From positions 1 to 64,000 of the forward strand of contig NZ_QXQA01000012.1 of assembly GCF_003583765.1 (NCBI RefSeq): a stretch of DNA of 64,000 nucleotides, written 5' to 3'. This DNA comes from Paenibacillus nanensis (lineage in GTDB: Bacteria > Bacillota > Bacilli > Paenibacillales > Paenibacillaceae). The notes below the pieces were generated by a model. It was given only the letters and a program-made list of their open reading frames with translations. It was not told where the DNA came from and ran no database searches. Positions within the stretch are counted from its first letter, which is position 1; each line of letters begins with the position of its first letter. Shown piece after piece: positions 9,215 through 20,052 of this stretch. The position numbers and the translations under genes were made by a program.

Positions 9215-10402
9215 ATGAGTAACGTTCGTATCGGCAGGCTTGGTGACGAGCATTTTCAGGAAAGCATGAAGCTTGCGCAATTCGCCTTTCAATATACAAG
9301 GACGGAGCAGCAGCTGGAGGAGATTCGGGTCAGAATCGAAGAGGAGCCTTCGGAGCGCTGGGGCGTGTTCGTGGATGGACAGCTTGCCGCGCAAGCCGCC
9401 GTATTGGAGCTTTCTACATACATAGGGGGTAAAGTGTTTGCCATGGGGGGAGTCGCGGCCGTCTCGACTTGGCCGGAGCATCGGAGACAGGGCTATGTCG
9501 CCAAGATGCTTGTCCATCTTCTGGAACGCATGCGCGAAAGAGGGCAAACCGTATCGTTTCTCAGTCCGTTCGCATTCGCCTTCTACCGGAAGTATGGATG
9601 GGAGACGTATACCGAACATAAGACGTATACAATTCAGACTCGGCAGCTGCCCGTGAGGAAACCTTATAAAGGCCGATTCGAGCGGTTGTATGATTATAAC
9701 AGCTTACAGGCATTATATGAGACATACGCATCCAAATTTAATGGCACGCTTCGCCGGTCCGAGCTGTGGTGGAAGCACCGCATCCCCATGCGGAAGCCCG
9801 GCCAGATCGCCGTATACCGGGATTCGCAAGGAGAGGCTCAAGGATATTTGATCTATGAAGTGAAGGAGCAGCAGTTAACCGTACATGAATTCGTCTATTT
9901 GACGAGCGAGGCCTACGAAGCGATCTGGTCGTTCATCGGGCAGCACGATTCGATGATCGAGAAGGTGACGATGACTGTGCCGATGAATGATCGGTTGACC
10001 GACATGATCGCGGATCCGCGTATCAAACAGGAGATCGTCCCTTACTTCATGGCGCGCATCGTGGATGTGGAAGCATTCCTGGGCGCGTATCCGTTCCTGG
10101 CTTCCGGCTCCGCAGACCGGGTTTGCTTGGACATTACGGATGAGCATGCGCCTTGGAACAACGGATGCTTCGAACTCCTCATTGGCGAATCGGGCCAAGC
10201 GGAAGCGAAGCGGCTGACCGGTGAACGTCCAGTTGAAGAGACGGTAAAAATGGGAATCGGCACATTGACTTCCATGCTGCTATCTTACCGAAATGCGTCG
10301 GATTTATCGTTTTTGAACCGTATCGGGGGCGACATGGAAGCAATAAATCGCTTACAAAATCGTATACCCGAACGTATGACATACTTGCCGGACTTTTTCT
10401 GA
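9215..10402 (+). CDS. Eis-like GNAT family N-acetyltransferase
   Basis: A 395-residue protein with the Eis architecture. An N-terminal GNAT domain carries the acetyl-CoA loop RRQGYVAKML (residues about 92-101) and SPFAFAFYRKYGWE. A second, degenerate acetyltransferase-like domain and a C-terminal SCP2-like segment follow. Eis-family enzymes acetylate amines, including aminoglycosides in some members; the substrate here is unknown. I chose the ATG at 9215 because GGGGGTG precedes it at proper spacing. The in-frame ATG at 9188 has no ribosome-binding site and would add nine residues. It stands alone between two terminators or promoters. Confidence 0.8.
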   Translation: MSNVRIGRLGDEHFQESMKLAQFAFQYTRTEQQLEEIRVRIEEEPSERWGVFVDGQLAAQAAVLELSTYIGGKVFAMGGVAAVSTWPEHRRQGYVAKMLVHLLERMRERGQTVSFLSPFAFAFYRKYGWETYTEHKTYTIQTRQLPVRKPYKGRFERLYDYNSLQALYETYASKFNGTLRRSELWWKHRIPMRKPGQIAVYRDSQGEAQGYLIYEVKEQQLTVHEFVYLTSEAYEAIWSFIGQHDSMIEKVTMTVPMNDRLTDMIADPRIKQEIVPYFMARIVDVEAFLGAYPFLASGSADRVCLDITDEHAPWNNGCFELLIGESGQAEAKRLTGERPVEETVKMGIGTLTSMLLSYRNASDLSFLNRIGGDMEAINRLQNRIPERMTYLPDFF

Positions 10403-10467
10403 AGATTGCCAAAATTCTGCACAATTAAAAATGGAAAAAACCGCGCCGTTACGGCATTCTTCTCGCC

Positions 10468-10496
10468 TTGACAGCCCCTACCCCCTCTGCTAATAT
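10468..10496 (+). promoter_or_regulatory. Sigma-A promoter of guaB
   Basis: TTGACA at 10468-10473 and TAATAT at 10491-10496 with a 17-nt spacer. The start codon is 49 nt further on, behind GGGAGGAA. No PurR box or guanine riboswitch is visible in the short leader. Confidence 0.8.
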
Positions 10497-10523
10497 TGCA
10501 ATAATATACGTCAGAGGCAATGA

Positions 10524-12002
<1,479 letters not shown>

Positions 12003-12027
12003 TCTGACGCGAATAGAACGGATAGAT

Positions 12028-12075
12028 AAGGCCGAGACAAGCCCGACCAGCGGGAGGTTTCGGCCTTTCTTTTTT
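12028..12075 (+). terminator. guaB terminator
   Basis: AAGGCCGAGAC / GTTTCGGCCTT arms around a GC-rich loop, followed by a T run. It lies 25 nt after the guaB stop. Confidence 0.85.
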
Positions 12076-12200
12076 ATGGCGGATAACTGGCAAGGGATGA
12101 AGGAACTCTCATTTTATAAGGCGGGGAAAGAGGTTTAATTGCGGTATTCTACTATGATACAATGAGGAATGGACAAACTAAGGGAAAAGGGGAAACGATA

Positions 12201-13499
12201 GTGAAAGTAATAGGAAGACCGGTTCGATGGTTGTCGGTGATTGCTGCTAGCTTGGCGTTGTGGCTTGCTGTGTTGTCGCTGGGCGCTACAAGCGCGCTGG
12301 CTGTTGGGTTCGATAATAGACCCAGTACGGAGAACTCGCTAGGCTTGGAAGTCAAATCCGCCATCCTCATCGAAGCGGATTCGGGACAGGTGCTGTTCGA
12401 GGTCAATCCGGATCAAGCGCTTCCGATTGCAAGTATGACGAAGCTGATGACAGAGTATCTCGTATTGAAGGAAATTAAGAACGGACGTCTGACCTGGGAG
12501 GAAATCGTAACGGTCGATCCGGTAGCGGCTGATACCGATCCGTCGGAATCGCAAATCTATCTGGCGGCCGGCGACCAGCATTCGGTCCGTGATCTTTATA
12601 TAGCAATGGCGGTAGGTTCCGCGAATGACGCGACGAAGGCGCTCGCGATCAGAGTAGCGGGAAGCATCGACGCATTCTTGGAGAAAATGAACGCAACGGC
12701 GCAGGAGCTTGGCCTGACTTCGGCGCATTTTACAAGTGTAACGGGGTTTGAAGATACGACGGTTATGTCTGCTAGAGACGTCGTTGTGCTGTCCCGTCAT
12801 ATTTTGCTTGAGCATCCGGAATTCCTGGAGATCTCCAGCCTTCAAGAATATAAGTTCCGCGAGCGTGACGCCGCGCCGATGATTAACTTCAACTATATGC
12901 TTGGCGCGAACAAAAACAATCAGTTCCTGCAGCATTTGGCGTACGAAGGCGTTGACGGCATGAAGACCGGCTTCATTAACGCGGCGGGCTATAACTTCAC
13001 AGGTACGGTGAAGCGCGGCGACATTCGCTACATTTCCGTCGTCATGGATACGAAGAACAAAGACGCGCGTTTCTATGAAACGGCGAAGCTGTATGATTAC
13101 GCGTTCGCAACGTTTGAGAAAAAGACGGTTCTGCCGCCAAAATCGGTGGTAGAAACATTGGAAACGGTCAAGATTAAGAAGGGCAAGAAAAAGACGGTTC
13201 CGGTCGTCACGGACAAAGACATTACGTTTATGGTGAAGAAAGGCGTCGAGCCGAAGATTGAAATGAAAGGCTACGAGCTGCTCCCGGAGAGCGAGCTGGT
13301 GGCGCCTATCGCGGCCGGCACGAAGGTTGGCACGGTCACGTACACGTATAAGGACGACGCAACAGGCAAAGATCTGGACTATACCGTCAACCTCGTCACG
13401 ACGGAAGAGGCGGAGAAAGCGGGCTGGTTCAGCTTGTTCTTCCGCGCGATCGGCGATTTCTTCTCGAATCTGTGGAACAGCATTATGGATTTGTTCTAA
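12201..13499 (+). CDS. dacA: D-alanyl-D-alanine carboxypeptidase (PBP5 type)
   Basis: Trims the terminal D-Ala from peptidoglycan stem pentapeptides. The 432 residues comprise a signal peptide ending near SALA (about residue 34), the transpeptidase domain with Ser78-x-x-Lys81 (SMTK), Ser140-Ala-Asn142 and Lys255-Thr-Gly257, the PBP5 C-terminal beta domain, and a final aromatic amphipathic helix that attaches the protein to the membrane surface. The GTG at 12201 is preferred because AAGGGGAA precedes it; the in-frame ATG at 12162 lacks a ribosome-binding site. It lies in the conserved guaB-dacA-pdxS order. Confidence 0.95.
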   Translation: MKVIGRPVRWLSVIAASLALWLAVLSLGATSALAVGFDNRPSTENSLGLEVKSAILIEADSGQVLFEVNPDQALPIASMTKLMTEYLVLKEIKNGRLTWEEIVTVDPVAADTDPSESQIYLAAGDQHSVRDLYIAMAVGSANDATKALAIRVAGSIDAFLEKMNATAQELGLTSAHFTSVTGFEDTTVMSARDVVVLSRHILLEHPEFLEISSLQEYKFRERDAAPMINFNYMLGANKNNQFLQHLAYEGVDGMKTGFINAAGYNFTGTVKRGDIRYISVVMDTKNKDARFYETAKLYDYAFATFEKKTVLPPKSVVETLETVKIKKGKKKTVPVVTDKDITFMVKKGVEPKIEMKGYELLPESELVAPIAAGTKVGTVTYTYKDDATGKDLDYTVNLVTTEEAEKAGWFSLFFRAIGDFFSNLWNSIMDLF

Positions 13500-13582
13500 T
13501 TCCGAGCATTTAGCAGGGAATTTAGGCTTGTCGATTACCCTTAGTTCCTGTAAAATCAATGGTTAGAGCAACTCATCTGCGG

Positions 13583-13588
13583 TATAAT
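13583..13588 (+). promoter_or_regulatory. -10 element of pdxS
   Basis: TATAAT located 40 nt before the pdxS start codon. No convincing -35 box lies 17 nt upstream (TGGTTA), so strength cannot be judged. Confidence 0.45.
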
Positions 13589-13627
13589 TACCATTCTAAG
13601 GGATGAATAATAGGAGGAACGAAAAAG

Positions 13628-14509
13628 ATGGAGACAGGTACTTCGCGCGTAAAACGCGGTATGGCAGAAATGCAAAAAGGCGGCGTCATCATGGACGTTA
13701 TGAACGCCGAGCAAGCGAAGATAGCAGAAGCGGCTGGTGCGACAGCGGTAATGGCGCTTGAGCGCGTGCCTTCCGATATTCGTGCGGCCGGCGGCGTTGC
13801 CCGTATGGCTGACCCAACGATCGTGGAAGAGGTTATGAAGGTTGTTTCCATTCCTGTCATGGCCAAAGCGCGTATCGGTCATTATGTGGAGGCGAAAGTG
13901 CTTGAGTCCATGGGCGTAGACTACATCGACGAGAGCGAAGTATTGACGCCGGCTGACGAGATTTTCCACATCAGCAAGAATGAATTCACCGTGCCGTTCG
14001 TGTGCGGCGCGAAGGACCTGGGTGAAGCGCTTCGCCGTATTCAAGAAGGCGCAGCGATGCTTCGCACGAAAGGCGAGCCTGGAACGGGTAATATCGTAGA
14101 GGCTGTTCGCCACCTTCGTTTGATCAACGGTCAAATTCGCAAAATTCAAGGCTTGTCGAAGGACGAGCTTTATAATGAAGCGAAAGTGCTGGGCGTTCCT
14201 TACGACCTGCTGCTCGGCGTACATGAGACAGGCAAGCTGCCTGTCGTAAACTTCGCTGCAGGCGGCGTGGCGACACCTTCCGACGCGGCGCTGATGATGC
14301 ATCTGGGCGCGGACGGCGTATTCGTGGGCTCCGGTATTTTCAAATCCGATAATCCGGAGAAATTCGCCCGCGCGATCGTGGAAGCGACGACTCACTACAC
14401 GGATTATAAGCTGATCGCGGAAGTGTCGAAGAACCTGGGCACACCGATGAAAGGCATCGAGATTTCGAAGCTGCACGCGGCTGAGCGTATGCAGGACCGC
14501 GGAATCTAA
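13628..14509 (+). CDS. pdxS: Pyridoxal 5'-phosphate synthase, PdxS subunit
   Basis: Condenses ribose 5-phosphate, glyceraldehyde 3-phosphate and ammonia into PLP. The 293 residues form a TIM barrel of usual length. The N-terminal helix is followed by [18 protein letters not shown], with the active-site lysine in VMAKARIGH and the phosphate-binding GGVATP segment. TAGGAGGAA precedes the ATG. It forms a complex of twelve PdxS and twelve PdxT with the product of the next gene, which supplies ammonia from glutamine. Confidence 0.97.
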   Translation: METGTSRVKRGMAEMQKGGVIMDVMNAEQAKIAEAAGATAVMALERVPSDIRAAGGVARMADPTIVEEVMKVVSIPVMAKARIGHYVEAKVLESMGVDYIDESEVLTPADEIFHISKNEFTVPFVCGAKDLGEALRRIQEGAAMLRTKGEPGTGNIVEAVRHLRLINGQIRKIQGLSKDELYNEAKVLGVPYDLLLGVHETGKLPVVNFAAGGVATPSDAALMMHLGADGVFVGSGIFKSDNPEKFARAIVEATTHYTDYKLIAEVSKNLGTPMKGIEISKLHAAERMQDRGI

Positions 14510-14520
14510 TAGAAACAGAC

Positions 14521-14555
14521 AAGCCGGCCAATCCTTCGGGGGAGGCCGGCTTTTA
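14521..14555 (+). terminator. Hairpin between pdxS and pdxT
   Basis: AAGCCGGCC / GGCCGGCTT stem with a short T run, between two genes whose products act in one complex. The T run is weak (TTTTA), so it may be a partial terminator or an mRNA stabiliser that lowers pdxT relative to pdxS. It is followed 22 nt later by pdxT. Confidence 0.6.
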
Positions 14556-14577
14556 AAGGATAGCGAGGTGTAAAGCC

Positions 14578-15162
14578 ATGAAGATAGGCGTACTGGCGCT
14601 GCAAGGCGCTGTAGCGGAGCATATTAGAAGCCTGGAAGCGGCCGGCGCGGAAGCTGTCGCCGTGAAACGGGTAGAGCAGCTGGACGAGCTGAACGGCTTG
14701 GTTATTCCGGGAGGCGAAAGCACGACCATCGGCAAGCTGATGCGCAAATACGGATTTATGGAAGCGATCCGCGAGTTCTCGGCGCAGGGCAAGCCGCTCT
14801 TCGGCACATGCGCGGGACTTATCGTATTGGCTGACCGGATTGAAGGCCAGGATGAAGCGCATTTGCGGCTCATGGACATGACCGTAGCGCGCAACGCGTT
14901 CGGCCGCCAGCGGGAAAGCTTTGAGACGGATCTGGATGTGAAGGGAATTGATGAGCCGATCCGCGCGGTATTCATTCGCGCGCCGCTGATCAAGTCTGTC
15001 GGTGAAGACGTAGAGGTTCTGTCCACGTACAAGGATGAGATCGTGACGGCCAGACAGGGCACGCTGCTCGCGGCATCGTACCATCCGGAGCTGACGGACG
15101 ATTACCGTCTGCATGCTTATTTCTTGGACATGGTGAAGGAAGCGGCGGCAGCCAAGGCATAA
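14578..15162 (+). CDS. pdxT: Pyridoxal 5'-phosphate synthase glutaminase, PdxT subunit
   Basis: A class I glutamine amidotransferase of 194 residues that hydrolyses glutamine and channels ammonia to PdxS. Seen in the sequence: GVLALQGAVAEH at the N terminus, the oxyanion loop PGGEST, the nucleophile cysteine in GTCAGL, and the His-Glu pair in SYHPEL near the C terminus. The ATG follows GAGGTG. It is co-oriented with pdxS across a 68-nt gap containing a hairpin. Confidence 0.97.
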   Translation: MKIGVLALQGAVAEHIRSLEAAGAEAVAVKRVEQLDELNGLVIPGGESTTIGKLMRKYGFMEAIREFSAQGKPLFGTCAGLIVLADRIEGQDEAHLRLMDMTVARNAFGRQRESFETDLDVKGIDEPIRAVFIRAPLIKSVGEDVEVLSTYKDEIVTARQGTLLAASYHPELTDDYRLHAYFLDMVKEAAAAKA

Positions 15163-15225
15163 TCGCCTCGGTTGCTGCCGACAATGGTTATACATAATAC
15201 GCTCTCGAGAGAGGAGCTTCAGTGA

Positions 15226-16509
<1,284 letters not shown>

Positions 16510-16520
16510 TACAAAGCTGC

Positions 16521-16549
16521 GGTGCTGAGCCGTAATTCGGTTCAGCACC
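16521..16549 (+). terminator. Hairpin after serS
   Basis: GGTGCTGAGCCG / CGGTTCAGCACC, a near-perfect 12-bp stem with a 5-nt loop. There is no T run after it, so it may act as a weak terminator or mRNA stabiliser. Confidence 0.5.
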
Positions 16550-16583
16550 CAACAATTGTGTGCCGCGACAGATCAAGAAGAGC

Positions 16584-16613
16584 TTGCTTCTCAAATTTGA
16601 CCTGTGGTACAAT
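16584..16613 (+). promoter_or_regulatory. Probable tRNA-Ser promoter
   Basis: TTGCTT at 16584-16589 and TACAAT at 16608-16613 with an 18-nt spacer. Transcription would start about 20 nt before the mature tRNA 5' end. Confidence 0.45.
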
Positions 16614-16642
16614 GAGTTCTGTCACGTCACAACCTTATATGT

Positions 16643-16733
<91 letters not shown>

Positions 16734-16745
16734 CACAAAACCGAC

Positions 16746-16773
16746 CCGATTCCTGAAAAGGAATCGGTTTTTT
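16746..16773 (+). terminator. tRNA-Ser terminator
   Basis: CCGATTCC / GGAATCGG with loop TGAAAA, followed by six T residues, 15 nt after the tRNA 3' end. Confidence 0.85.
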
Positions 16774-16777
16774 GTAT

Positions 16778-16922
16778 CTGGCAGAGTGGGATGAGAACGG
16801 GCCGTTAAGCGAATATGCCAAAAGGCATGTTCGTAGGCCCCGGCGTGATAGTCGCGGATTACCGTGACTGTGCCAACCGGCACTGTCGCGGGCGACGGAG
16901 CGAATCCCACCCTCTCCGCCAG
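16778..16922 (+). repeat. tRNA-Ser-derived fold-back element, copy 1
   Basis: The element starts with CTGGCAGAGTGGGAT, close to the reverse complement of the tRNA 3' end. It ends with GCGAATCCCACCCTCTCC and GCCAG, a direct copy of the tRNA T-arm and acceptor 3' strand plus CCA. The termini therefore pair with each other. Internal stems include CGAATATGCC with GGCATGTTCG (AAAA loop) and CGTGACTGTGCC with GGCACTGTCGCG (AACC loop). It has no anticodon arm and is not a tRNA gene. The plan matches the elements downstream of 5S rRNA. Confidence 0.65.
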
Positions 16923-16936
16923 ACACAAAAACCGAC

Positions 16937-16964
16937 CCGATTCCTGAAAAGGAATCGGTTTTTT
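16937..16964 (+). terminator. Terminator after fold-back copy 1
   Basis: An exact copy of the tRNA-Ser terminator stem (CCGATTCC / GGAATCGG) with six T residues. It is part of the 190-nt repeating unit. Confidence 0.8.
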
Positions 16965-16968
16965 GTAT

Positions 16969-17112
16969 CTGGCAGAGTGGGATGAGAACGGGCCGTTAAG
17001 CGAATATGCCAAAAGGCATGTTCGTAGGCCCCGGCGTGATAGTCGCAATTATCGTGACTGTGCCAACCGGCACTGTCGCGAGCGACGGAGCGAATCCCAC
17101 CCTCTCCGCCAG
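16969..17112 (+). repeat. tRNA-Ser-derived fold-back element, copy 2
   Basis: A tandem copy of 16778-16922 with period about 190 nt and only a few changes: GCGGATTACC becomes GCAATTATC, and GCGGGCGAC becomes GCGAGCGAC. Stems are retained. It again ends with the tRNA-Ser 3' segment. Confidence 0.65.
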
Positions 17113-17125
17113 ACACAAAACCGGC

Positions 17126-17155
17126 CCGATTCCTGAAAAGGAATCGGTTTTTTTT
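17126..17155 (+). terminator. Terminator after fold-back copy 2
   Basis: The third copy of the CCGATTCC / GGAATCGG stem, here with eight T residues. Beyond it, 17156-17306 holds only the promoter region of the next gene. Confidence 0.8.
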
Positions 17156-17306
17156 ATGCCTTTTTTTATTGTGAAAAACGCTGCAGTCCATCTAAAAAAT
17201 GACGCGTTATGCTTCGGCGGCGGCCGTGCTACGATAAGAAAGCTTCCTTGGTTATAGCTTGATGAGAAGAGTGAATATCATTCCGAATGAAAAGGAGAGT
17301 GGATTC

Positions 17307-19136
17307 ATGTCAAGATTCATCAAAAGCTTTCTAGGATTGGCCCTCGTTCTGCTGCTTGTGATGCCGGCGGACGTATCTGCTGCAGGCGAAAGCGTCGAGG
17401 TGTGGATGACGAATGAAACATTAAGCAAGGCTTTGAACCGGGAGGCCAATGTGTCATTCGGCCCGAACAGCGGCTCGAACCCGCTGACGATCGACGTCAA
17501 TGAAAACATTAGGTACCAGCAGATGGACGGCTTCGGCGTATCGATCACCGATGCGTCGGCGTGGCTGCTCACGTACAGGCTGAGCGACGCGAAGCGGGCC
17601 GAGGTGTACGAGAAGCTGTTCGGCTACTCGGGCATCGGTCTCAGCCTGCTTCGCCAAACAATCGGCGCGTCCGACTTCAACTGGGAAATTTACAGCTATA
17701 ACGATACCCCGAACGATCCTAATCTCACGAATTTTTCAATCTCCAGAGATATGCCCTATATTGTCCCGAGAGTCAAACAAGCGCTCAACGTTAATCCTCA
17801 GCTGAAGGTGATGGCTGCCGCATGGAGCCCGCCGGGCTGGATGAAGGCGGGACATTACCCCGACGCTGTGCATCCGATGGCAACGGGTTATTTGCAGCCG
17901 CAATACTATGGCAGCTACGCGAACTATTTGGTCAAGTTCATTCAAGCTTATCAGGGTCAAGGCATTCCGATCTATGCTATAAGTCCGGTGAACGAACCCG
18001 GCCTGCAAATCAAGGACTATCCAACGACCTACATGTCGACGGACGACCAGATCAATTTTATTAAAAATAACCTCGGTCCGGCGATCCGGAATGCAGGGCT
18101 CAGCACAAAAATTATGGGCTATGACTTCAACTGGGATAATACGGCGGTGCCCGACCAGCTGCTGGCCGACCCTGCCGTGTATCAATACCTCGCCGGTACT
18201 GCTTATCACCATTACGGCGGCAATCCTTCCGCGATGACGACCATCCGCGATAAATATCCGCTCAAGGATATTTGGTTCACGGAGGGCGGCTTCGGCACGT
18301 GGAACCCAAGCTTCGATAATATGATGTGGGAGCTTATTACGATTCCGAGAAACTGGTCGAAATCGTTCATCGCCTGGAACCTCGCGCTTGACCAGAACAA
18401 CGGCCCGACGGTGCTGCCAAGCAGCATCAACCATGGCATGCTGCAAATCCGAAGCGACGGCATGGACCAAGTGACATACCGCAACCAATATTACGCGATC
18501 GGACAATTCAGCAAGTTTGTCGTGCCGGGGGCTTACCGGATCGCGACGCCGACCTTCGGCAATATGCAGAACGTCGCCTTCAAAAATCCGGATGGATCGA
18601 AGGTCGTCGTCGCGTACAACAATCAGACATATGCCCAGACGGTGAAAGTGAAATGGGGCAACCAAAGCTTCTCGTATTCCGTGCCTGCTAAGACGGCGGT
18701 TACGTTCAAATGGCATGGCGCGATGGCCGGCGCGAATCCGATCGTCGCGATCAAAGCGCAAGTGAACCAGCGCTATGTTTCGGCTGACAATGGCGGCAGC
18801 GCTTCGCTCATCGCGAATCGCACTTCCGTCGGCACCTGGGAGAAATTCGAGCGGATTGATCTGGGCAATAATAACGTGGCATTCCGTTCTCTTGTGAACG
18901 GAAAGTATGTGACGGCGGAGGACGCGGGCGGAAGTCCGCTCATCGCGAGGGCGGATGCGATCGGCACTTGGGAGACGTTCCAGATCGCGAATGTAAGCGG
19001 CGGCGTAACGTTAAAATCGGCGGCTAACAATCTCTTCGTATCCGCCGAGAACGCGGGTGCCGGCCCCTTAATAGCGAATCGAAGCACGGCGTCGGGCTGG
19101 GAAACATTTGTGCTTGAGCCGTCTCAGCCGGATTAA
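17307..19136 (+). CDS. Secreted GH30 family glycoside hydrolase
   Basis: A 609-residue exported glycosidase. Residues 1-27 form a signal peptide (cleavage near VSAAG). The (beta/alpha)8 domain plus side beta domain of family GH30 runs to about residue 470. MDGFGVSITDASAW is the family N-terminal signature; the acid/base is Glu230 in VNEP and the nucleophile Glu326 in TEGG. The C-terminal 130 residues contain three fascin-like beta-trefoil repeats (KYVTAEDAGG, LFVSAENAG), probably carbohydrate-binding. GH30 includes glucosylceramidases, beta-1,6-glucanases and xylanases; which applies here cannot be read. The ATG at 17307 has AAAGGAGAG in front; an upstream in-frame ATG at 17259 does not. Confidence 0.9.
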   Translation: MSRFIKSFLGLALVLLLVMPADVSAAGESVEVWMTNETLSKALNREANVSFGPNSGSNPLTIDVNENIRYQQMDGFGVSITDASAWLLTYRLSDAKRAEVYEKLFGYSGIGLSLLRQTIGASDFNWEIYSYNDTPNDPNLTNFSISRDMPYIVPRVKQALNVNPQLKVMAAAWSPPGWMKAGHYPDAVHPMATGYLQPQYYGSYANYLVKFIQAYQGQGIPIYAISPVNEPGLQIKDYPTTYMSTDDQINFIKNNLGPAIRNAGLSTKIMGYDFNWDNTAVPDQLLADPAVYQYLAGTAYHHYGGNPSAMTTIRDKYPLKDIWFTEGGFGTWNPSFDNMMWELITIPRNWSKSFIAWNLALDQNNGPTVLPSSINHGMLQIRSDGMDQVTYRNQYYAIGQFSKFVVPGAYRIATPTFGNMQNVAFKNPDGSKVVVAYNNQTYAQTVKVKWGNQSFSYSVPAKTAVTFKWHGAMAGANPIVAIKAQVNQRYVSADNGGSASLIANRTSVGTWEKFERIDLGNNNVAFRSLVNGKYVTAEDAGGSPLIARADAIGTWETFQIANVSGGVTLKSAANNLFVSAENAGAGPLIANRSTASGWETFVLEPSQPD

Positions 19137-19198
19137 GCCGGACTCGTATAAAATCCCGGCCTCCATCGCATCTTAATCGTGTGGAGGTGCTACTAATT

Positions 19199-19546
19199 AT
19201 GGCTAAATCTGATGAGCTTCGAATCGATCCCCAGCAGCTGGCGGATGCATGGCAGCGCACACTGCCTAGGACGATGAACGTTTCCGACCGCTGTGTCGTA
19301 CTGCGGGATGAAGCCGATGAGAAAGCGCTTCGCGTCACGATACATTCGGCGGGGCATACAGGGTACGAGTTTGACTTCAAAGTGACTTATGTCGACAGCC
19401 GTGAAGTGAAGGTGGAGCTGATCGACGTTGAGAAAGACAACGTCACGGTGGATGAGCGTACCGATATTATTCAGCAATTGATCGACGATTATAAGAGACA
19501 TCTGCATGAATGCGCGCAGGCGCTCCAGCAGCTGACTCACGCTTAA
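19199..19546 (+). CDS. Conserved hypothetical protein, first gene of sspP operon
   Basis: A 115-residue soluble protein I do not recognise. It is acidic, with an alternating charged/hydrophobic N-terminal half that looks like mixed alpha/beta (VVLRDEADEKALRVTIH, YEFDFKVTYVDSREV) and a helical C terminus (IIQQLIDDYKRHLHEC). There is no signal peptide or membrane segment. The ATG at 19199 is preceded by GGAGGTGC. It is followed 12 nt later by a small gene and then sspP, so it may be co-expressed late in sporulation (inference from position only). Confidence 0.7.
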   Translation: MAKSDELRIDPQQLADAWQRTLPRTMNVSDRCVVLRDEADEKALRVTIHSAGHTGYEFDFKVTYVDSREVKVELIDVEKDNVTVDERTDIIQQLIDDYKRHLHECAQALQQLTHA

Positions 19547-19558
19547 GGAGAGATTCGA

Positions 19559-19741
19559 ATGACGAAGGCCAAAGGAACGGCGGACAAAAATTTGTCCAAC
19601 GTGGTTGAAGCGCTGGAAGAGACGCCGGTTAACAGCCATCAAGCGCAGCAGTTCAATCAGGACAAAAATGACCGCCGCCATCAAGATTCGCTTAACTTCG
19701 ATCAGCCGACCGATCTGGAGCATCAACGAGGCGGAACCTAG
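19559..19741 (+). CDS. Small hydrophilic protein, possible spore protein
   Basis: A 60-residue, highly charged and Gln/Asn/His-rich protein with no hydrophobic core. AAGGAGAG precedes the ATG. It sits between the 115-residue gene and sspP with gaps of 12 and 20 nt. Composition and location resemble minor small acid-soluble spore proteins, but I see no definite family signature. Confidence 0.65.
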   Translation: MTKAKGTADKNLSNVVEALEETPVNSHQAQQFNQDKNDRRHQDSLNFDQPTDLEHQRGGT

Positions 19742-19761
19742 AGCTTAAGGAGGAAATTGCG

Positions 19762-19914
19762 ATGAGTAAGCCCGACACTTATCCGAATCCGGATGCCGTA
19801 CCCCGTAACGAGAAGAAGAGACGGGATGACGACAGCGGAATGCCAAAGCCGTTATCCGGCTCCCATAAGGTCAAAATACAAAATCAAGTAGGCCATCAAA
19901 ATCCCGAAGGATAA
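19762..19914 (+). CDS. sspP: Small acid-soluble spore protein P family
   Basis: A 50-residue protein: MSKPDTYPNPDAVPRNEKKR followed by a basic, hydrophilic tail. The segment PKPLSGSHKVK matches the core of Bacillus SspP (PEPLSGSKKVK). Minor SASPs are made in the forespore under sigma G. AAGGAGG is well spaced before the ATG. It is the last gene of a three-gene unit and is followed by a terminator. Confidence 0.8.
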   Translation: MSKPDTYPNPDAVPRNEKKRRDDDSGMPKPLSGSHKVKIQNQVGHQNPEG

Positions 19915-19933
19915 GCCTAGCAGATAGAAAGAG

Positions 19934-19968
19934 AAATCCCGCATCCAAAATTTGATGCGGGATTTTTT
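19934..19968 (+). terminator. Terminator after sspP
   Basis: AAATCCCGCATC / GATGCGGGATTTTTT with an 8-nt loop. Confidence 0.85.
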
Positions 19969-19997
19969 GCCATTTATACTTCTATTCCCCTCCCAAA

Positions 19998-20003
19998 TAT
20001 AAT
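19998..20003 (+). promoter_or_regulatory. -10 element of lipoprotein gene
   Basis: TATAAT 50 nt before the lipoprotein start codon. No clear -35 hexamer. Confidence 0.4.
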
Positions 20004-20052
20004 AGAATGGAGTTGCTGACTAAAAAAAGAGAAAGTGGAGGGAATTGATTTA

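Noticed and set aside
16776..17155. Two further tRNA-Ser genes
   Set aside because: Only the T arm and acceptor 3' strand are copied; anticodon and D arms are missing.
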